A stretch of 64,000 nt of DNA from Isoetes taiwanensis (lineage: Eukaryota > Streptophyta > Lycopodiopsida > Isoetales > Isoetaceae), in contig JAJEKV010000061.1 in the NCBI GenBank assembly GCA_021234155.1, forward strand, positions 1,327,950 through 1,391,949, read 5' to 3'. The position numbers were made by a program, and so were the translations under genes. Every line of letters starts with the position of its first letter. Position 1 is the stretch's first letter. Below, in pieces: positions 59,959 through 64,000 of the stretch. The notes beneath the pieces are model-generated. The model ran no database searches. It was not told where the DNA came from and saw only the letters and a list, made by a program, of their open reading frames with translations.

Positions 59959-60637
59959 ACTGCCATCCTCATCTGATACTGAGTCGGATGGGGAAGTGGG
60001 AGTACCTGACCCTGCCGAGGGCTCTGGACCCTCGAATACAGCACGGGAGGAGGAAGATTTAGTGGCGAATGCACTGCCATATCCTAGGTGGCCGTCGCCG
60101 AAGCATCCGAGCGACAACAAGAAGAAACCAAGGCCGCAAAGGGAGTCTTATATACTCAAGCAGGAGCGAGTGTATAAGAAGCAGGTAAAGGAGTACAATT
60201 CGTATATGAAAATGTACGAAGAATACTCCAAATATTACCACGAGCACAAGGTCACTTTTGTGGAGGGAGGTCGGCCAACAAAGAAGAATACTCTGAAGCC
60301 ACCGCCCGAGAAACCTAACCCGCCAAAGAAACCAAAGAAGAGGAGTGCGGACTCCAAATTTTCGAAGGCAGCAAAGGAGATCCGACATTTTCAGCAGAGT
60401 TTCGGACTTCTCATCCTGAGGGCCCCCTTTGCAAGGTTAACAAGGGAGATTTTGCAAGAGTTCGACAAGACGAAGCGGGTGACAGACGATATGTTGTTGG
60501 CATTGCAGGAGGCGACAGAGCAGCACATCGTGCAACACTTTGAAGACTCTGTTGCATGCGCTCAGCATGCAAAGAGGGTAACATGTATGCCCAAAGACAT
60601 GAGATTAGCTCAATATATTAAAAAGGAGCCATTTTAA
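59855..60637 (+). CDS. Retrotransposon-borne histone H3-like protein, C-terminal part (histone fold)
   Basis: Open from 59855 in the frame +1 to the preceding ORF, with no ATG before about 60206, so it probably continues that protein. It begins K-K-K-K-T-P-A-K-G, then an acidic Ser-rich stretch, a Tyr-rich segment (Y-M-K-M-Y-E-E-Y) and a proline/lysine linker. The last ~90 residues (60365-60634) are a complete H3 fold: E-I-R-H-F-Q (alpha-N), P-F-A-R-L-T-R-E-I (alpha-1), A-L-Q-E-A (alpha-2), F-E-D, C-A-Q-H-A-K-R-V-T-C-M-P-K-D (loop 2, alpha-3). By eye it aligns without gaps to the last 79 residues of H3 at about half identity. Loop 1 has canonical H3 length, unlike most CENH3. The whole protein would be near 409 residues against 135 for H3. 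Confidence 0.9.
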   Translation, partial: GRRKGRTRRYRLEKQPKKKKTPAKGVAIREPDPDRLPSSSDTESDGEVGVPDPAEGSGPSNTAREEEDLVANALPYPRWPSPKHPSDNKKKPRPQRESYILKQERVYKKQVKEYNSYMKMYEEYSKYYHEHKVTFVEGGRPTKKNTLKPPPEKPNPPKKPKKRSADSKFSKAAKEIRHFQQSFGLLILRAPFARLTREILQEFDKTKRVTDDMLLALQEATEQHIVQHFEDSVACAQHAKRVTCMPKDMRLAQYIKKEPF

Positions 60638-60778
60638 AATTGTTGTATATAAATTTTCCTAATATGAACTTGTAATTTGGATGAGTTATTGTGTCAAATC
60701 GAGTGTAAGTAGGAGGTAATACTGAGTTCTACACTTGGAATCAACAAATTTTGGAGCAAAATCAAGTATTTTTGGCCC

Positions 60779-61259
60779 CACCCCTCACAGAGTGCGCCCA
60801 GACCAATTCGGTTTGCAAACCGATTCGACCCTGGCGCACTGTATGAGTGGTCGAGCAGGGTTTGATACCAAATCTTGTCCAAATGCAGAAAGTGAGTATA
60901 CCATTCGATCCAACTCACCTTAGTTAGTAGGATTTGACCCCTAGTTTATAGAAATTGGCCAACCCTAGGTCAAATGGAGCCCCACCCTCACAAAGTGCGC
61001 CCAGACTCATTCGGTTTGCAAACCGATTCGACCCTGGCGCACTGTGTGGGTGGTCGAACCCAAAACTAGGCCAAAACTTGTCCAAGTGAGGCAAGTAAAG
61101 GCTCAATCTGATTTGTCTCGACGAGATATGCAGGATTGTACCCTTAGTTTCCCTATTTAGCATCATCCTCGACCCAAACAAGGCCACACCCCTCACAGAG
61201 TGCGCCCAGACCAATTCGGTTTGCAAACCGATTCGACCCTGGCGCACTGTGTGAGTGGT
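60779..61259 (+). promoter_or_regulatory. Three palindromic modules upstream of the second extra gene
   Basis: Copies at 60779-60851, 60982-61054 and 61188-61259, spaced 203 and 206 bp. Each has the outer CCCTCACA.AGTGCGCCCAGAC and CTGGCGCACTGT arms and a perfect central palindrome TCGGTTTGCAAACCGA. The spacers are themselves loosely alike (both contain AACTTGTCCAA or ATCTTGTCCAA), so this is a diverged ~205-bp tandem repeat in which the module is the conserved part. Confidence 0.88.
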
Positions 61260-61390
61260 CACATCAGAATTGACCCAATTGTCCACTGCTATAAGACCCT
61301 TAGAATCCATTCCTTAGCATAATTAGCCTGCAAATTATATGCCTAGACCCTAGAATAATAGATAACTTGCAAACTTGAATTTTTCCAAAA

Positions 61391-61411
61391 TTAGGGTTTT
61401 GCCTATATATA
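61391..61411 (+). promoter_or_regulatory. Core promoter of the second extra gene
   Basis: Inverted telobox TTAGGGTTT at 61391-61399 and TATATATA at 61404-61411, about 110 bases before the ATG at 61523. This is the same telobox plus TATA layout as the H3-like gene, at nearly the same distance from the ATG. Confidence 0.65.
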
Positions 61412-61522
61412 GGACCCTAAGCGTCATTTGTACCCTACACCTTCGCTCTCCACTCCAAGCCGATTTCTCAGGTCCTTAGGGTGCTTTCCCATCCGTTTGT
61501 CATCCACAACTGCTTAGTTACC

Positions 61523-62044
61523 ATGGCCACTACTGCATTCAAGCGATGGAACAGCGCCACAGCTCACGTGGCCGAAGCTGACATCCATTCCATTTTCAGT
61601 GTCTTTCAGAAGAAGCTCGATGTGGAAGCTACCATCAATGCCACCCCCTTCTACCAGAACATCATGTCCGAGTTCCATGCCAAGATAGTACCGTCATTGG
61701 TAGAACTCCCACTGTGTATAGGATATTTTGCACCAAACACGACCCTTAAGTCAGCCTTGCAGGATATCCCCAACATAGACAAATACCTAGAAAACAAAGC
61801 AGTTCGCCTACCCAACTACATGTCCATCTCTGTCAATAGGAGGAGGTATTTCTCCTATACAGCAGCCGTAGCCATCTTCCTATCTCTTCGAGGTCAAACC
61901 CAGATAGGAGAACCCTCAGTTCAGCCCCTAGAAATTGAGCCCATGGCCATGGCAGCAGCAAACAGGAACGGATGCGCCTTGAATATGAGCAAGAGGGAGA
62001 AGAAGAAGAAGAATACGAGTCGGACCCGGAGGACATGGACCTAG
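61523..62044 (+). CDS. Unrecognised gypsy-borne protein, N-terminal part
   Basis: I chose ATG 61523 because its context (TTACCATGGCC) is strong; the frame is open upstream to 61481. The first ~145 residues (A-T-T-A-F-K-R-W-N-S at the start, later F-Y-Q-N-I-M-S-E-F-H and R-R-R-Y-F-S-Y-T-A-A-V-A-I-F) look like a folded mixed alpha/beta domain that I cannot assign. After M-A-M-A-A-A (about 61955) the frame turns into basic low-complexity sequence and stops at 62044, while the overlapping frame takes over with a coherent protein. The true protein almost certainly switches frame here, giving about 500 residues in total. Confidence 0.6.
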   Translation: MATTAFKRWNSATAHVAEADIHSIFSVFQKKLDVEATINATPFYQNIMSEFHAKIVPSLVELPLCIGYFAPNTTLKSALQDIPNIDKYLENKAVRLPNYMSISVNRRRYFSYTAAVAIFLSLRGQTQIGEPSVQPLEIEPMAMAAANRNGCALNMSKREKKKKNTSRTRRTWT

Positions 62045-63033
62045 AACAAGAGAGGCAACAAGTGGAGCAGCAGCTCCAAAGCTTCGAAGAAGGACTAAGG
62101 ACAACAAGAAGAGCCCCACCACTTGGGCAAGGAATAACAAGCTTGACCCCAGTATTCATAGGAGGTGAAGCATACTTAACCCTCCATGACATTAAGAATC
62201 TTCCAGAGTGCAGAGACAGAGGTCTCAGAGTGGATGAGATTCTGCATCTCCTACGGCAACAAGCAGACCTCGACGACTTCATCGATCGAGAAACTCAGAA
62301 CTTCCCTATCAACATAAGGGAAGCCAGGACATACACCGGCGAAACATCATCAGACATAGAAGCTTATACATGCATCAGACAGATGATGGCCGAGAGGGAA
62401 TTGCCCTCGGAGGAGGAGTTCCTGGCAATCCAGGACCAGATGGGCATTAGGGGTAAGTCGACAACATCACTCTTACCCAGCTCGTCGGCAACAACGCCAG
62501 GGCAGCATGCAGGCAGCATCAACCTAAGGAAGCTAGTGCACCAGGACTTCAGAGAGCTAGAGGAGGTGCAGGTGGACGAGTACGCGGGAAGGCATAGGGC
62601 AACCTCGTCATCTGCCGAAGAATCAGGGCATGATAAAGCCCTTAGATACTACCTGCCATTATTCATAGACGGAAGAATAGCGGTTATCCACCGCCAATTT
62701 AGCCCACGAGGCGAAGAAGGGGTCTTTATGCTTATCGCTCTCTCAGGGTTTGGAATCCATGCTCGATTAGCGCCAAACATCGACCATGTTGTCCTCATCA
62801 AGAGAACGATTGCATTAACTATCTTCGACTTCGCAACCCCCTACAGGCGACAGGGCAGGTTGGCAGTGGCAGCAGCATACACCTCGGAGAGGAGAATTGA
62901 AGACCTAGTGGCAGCACTCCAAGGAGGAACGGAAACAAACATCATCAGGAACTTAGGGACGTCAATAAGCACCGCCCAAGTGAAGAAATTTTTGGAAGAT
63001 CACCCCGACTACCTCAAGAAATTCCAGGAATAG
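61972..63033 (+). CDS. Unrecognised gypsy-borne protein, acidic middle and C-terminal part
   Basis: Open from 61939; first ATG 61972. It starts with a strongly acidic run (E-E-E-E-E-Y-E-S-D-P-E-D), followed by a Gln/Glu coiled-coil-like segment. Next is a domain with P-V-F-I-G-G-E-A-Y-L-T-L, a Ser/Thr-rich spacer, and a C-terminal domain with R-Y-Y-L-P-L-F-I-D-G-R-I-A-V-I-H and F-G-I-H-A-R-L-A-P. It ends F-L-E-D-H-P-D-Y-L-K-K-F. I recognise no gag, protease, polymerase or integrase motif. The acidic run recalls histone chaperones, but that is composition only. It sits between the H3-like gene and gag and has its own promoter upstream. Confidence 0.65.
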   Translation: MRLEYEQEGEEEEEYESDPEDMDLEQERQQVEQQLQSFEEGLRTTRRAPPLGQGITSLTPVFIGGEAYLTLHDIKNLPECRDRGLRVDEILHLLRQQADLDDFIDRETQNFPINIREARTYTGETSSDIEAYTCIRQMMAERELPSEEEFLAIQDQMGIRGKSTTSLLPSSSATTPGQHAGSINLRKLVHQDFRELEEVQVDEYAGRHRATSSSAEESGHDKALRYYLPLFIDGRIAVIHRQFSPRGEEGVFMLIALSGFGIHARLAPNIDHVVLIKRTIALTIFDFATPYRRQGRLAVAAAYTSERRIEDLVAALQGGTETNIIRNLGTSISTAQVKKFLEDHPDYLKKFQE

Positions 63034-63175
63034 AAATTAAAGATGTTTTCTTTTATATATATATTTTGGATGTAAAAGCAATAGTGACATTAACTGTGTC
63101 TCCTTGCCAAATAACTTTGTTTCCTTAAAATTGCATCAAACAACGAAACAATGTAACAACCAAAGCAAAGAACTA

Positions 63176-64000
63176 ATGATTAGGGTTCAATCTAATCTGC
63201 ATGCAGCTAGAATGCCTAGAAACATGGATGAACAGAGGCAACAAGGACACCGTGGCCAGGAGCGTACTCCTCCAAGATGCTTCCAACCAAGAAACCTGTA
63301 CCAAGAGTTTGACGCAGCGACTCCCGAAGAAGAGATATCCCAGATCAGGTCCGATATTCATGAGATAAGGGCATTGCTAGCAGGGGCAACAGCACAGGCA
63401 GGACAAGATCAGAATGTACCATTGCCCGAAACACCAGCTGGCCGAACAGTACAGCAAAGAAAAAGAAGCCGAAGGAGAAGATCTCCTAGTTCGGGTTCCT
63501 CCGACTCTAGCTCGGACTCGGACTCGGGATCGGAAGATCAGGAGGCAGTAAGGCAGGAACGCCGAGGGGACCCAGACCACGACAGGGGCAGGTCACAATC
63601 CGATAACCAGAAGAAGGTTGACTCCGCACTTAGCAATGTGTGGAAAGCCAGAAAACTAGAGCAGTTCTCAGGAGACAGCAGATCCGGAATGGAAGCGGAA
63701 GCTTGGCTCGACGAGACGAGTGAGTATGGCAACGCTTATGGCATGAAGGACAAGGATAAAGGCAGGGTGGCAACGGCAAATTTGAAGGGAGCAGCAAGAA
63801 TATGGTGGAAGGGGTATGCCAAAGCACACGGGCTGAGTAGGGACAGTTGCAAGTTCAAGAAGTTCGCTAAGGCATTCAAACGACATTATGTGCCAAGAGG
63901 GCATAAGTGCAATATGATGCAGCAATTCTACAGGTTACAGCAAGGCAATAAGTCAGTTCAAAAATACACGGAGGAATTTATGAGATTGAGGCTTTATGTA
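63176..64000 (+). CDS. gag: Ty3/gypsy Gag polyprotein, 5' part (runs off the window)
   Basis: Gag forms the capsid that packages retrotransposon RNA. The frame is open from ATG 63176 (alternative ATG 63212) to the window end, at least 275 codons. It begins with a hydrophilic region, an Arg/Ser-rich stretch (R-K-R-S-R-R-R-R-S-P-S-S) and an S-D-S-D run. From about 63625 it becomes a Retrotrans_gag-type domain: E-A-W-L-D-E, L-K-G-A-A-R-I-W-W-K-G, F-K-R-H-Y-V-P and Y-R-L-Q-Q-G-N-K-S-V-Q-K-Y, ending T-E-E-F-M-R-L-R-L. These motifs identify the element as Ty3/gypsy. Protease, polymerase and integrase would lie beyond the window. Confidence 0.88.
   Translation, partial: MIRVQSNLHAARMPRNMDEQRQQGHRGQERTPPRCFQPRNLYQEFDAATPEEEISQIRSDIHEIRALLAGATAQAGQDQNVPLPETPAGRTVQQRKRSRRRRSPSSGSSDSSSDSDSGSEDQEAVRQERRGDPDHDRGRSQSDNQKKVDSALSNVWKARKLEQFSGDSRSGMEAEAWLDETSEYGNAYGMKDKDKGRVATANLKGAARIWWKGYAKAHGLSRDSCKFKKFAKAFKRHYVPRGHKCNMMQQFYRLQQGNKSVQKYTEEFMRLRLYV

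Noticed and set aside
59502-60080. 192-codon minus-strand ORF opposite the H3-like linker
   Set aside because: It is the antisense shadow of the Lys/Glu-rich linker (Ser/Phe/Leu low complexity), with no promoter or motif.
59410-60637. Calling the H3-like gene a centromeric CENH3
   Set aside because: E-I-R-H-F-Q and A-P-F-A-R-L recall CENH3, but loop 1 has canonical H3 length and the tail is A-R-T-K-Q-T. The assignment stays open, pending a phylogeny.
58907-61259. Palindromic modules as internal ribosome entry sites between ORFs
   Set aside because: Each set lies upstream of a telobox/TATA promoter and not next to a start codon, so a DNA-level role is the simpler reading.

Overview
This window is nuclear DNA from a land plant with a large, repeat-rich genome. 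Three observations support that: decayed exons of plant-type OGG1, of a plastid-lumen FKBP and of an ABCC transporter; plant-style promoters that pair a telobox with a TATA box; and retrotransposons primed by initiator tRNA-Met. A seed-free vascular plant such as a fern is my guess, not something I can show. No rRNA, tRNA or CRISPR was seen. Almost all of the window is mobile elements, duplicated blocks and gene relics.

Layout. 1-7698 and 27722-35565 are two copies of one segmental duplication. Both carry an inverted-dimer minisatellite, a decayed PIF/Harbinger (HARBI1-like) transposase and part of a LINE. Copy 1 alone gained a 2.08-kb hAT element (the empty site is intact in copy 2) and a tiny LINE tail, and lost about 2.6 kb. 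8.6-9.1 kb holds a small glycine-rich secreted-protein ORF and a near-perfect 74-nt hairpin. 9.45-11.4 kb is a three-exon OGG1-like gene lacking its N-terminal strand region and a short loop before the catalytic Asp. 17.8-19.0 kb is a LINE endonuclease fragment cut off at a second duplication (19041-20730 = 55081-56791). 21.5-23.8 kb and 35.9-37.6 kb are LINE reverse-transcriptase fragments of a family that ends in short tandem repeats instead of poly(A). 24.0-25.05 kb is an FKBP pseudogene. 38.7-39.2 kb is an ABCC relic. 42.6-43.0 kb is a 460-bp TRIM. 43.05-52.2 kb is a three-LTR, two-internal-region tandem array of a non-coding LTR element on the minus strand. 52.2-53.2 kb has two small elements bounded by palindromic inverted repeats.

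The outstanding region is 57.8-64.0 kb, the 5' part of a Ty3/gypsy retrotransposon on the plus strand: probable LTR, PBS, then, before gag, two extra genes. The first encodes a histone H3-like protein. It starts with an almost exact H3 tail (A-R-T-K-Q-T-T-R-K), continues with a long charged helix-forming linker, and ends with a complete gap-free H3 histone fold. The second encodes an unrecognised protein of about 500 residues with a strongly acidic segment. Each gene has its own telobox plus TATA promoter, preceded by two or three copies of a ~70-nt palindromic module spaced about 205-215 bp apart. Each gene has exactly one frame break, so this copy may be decayed, may use frameshifting, or may carry consensus errors. 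A retrotransposon carrying a promoter-driven histone H3 variant is the best candidate here for an undescribed system.
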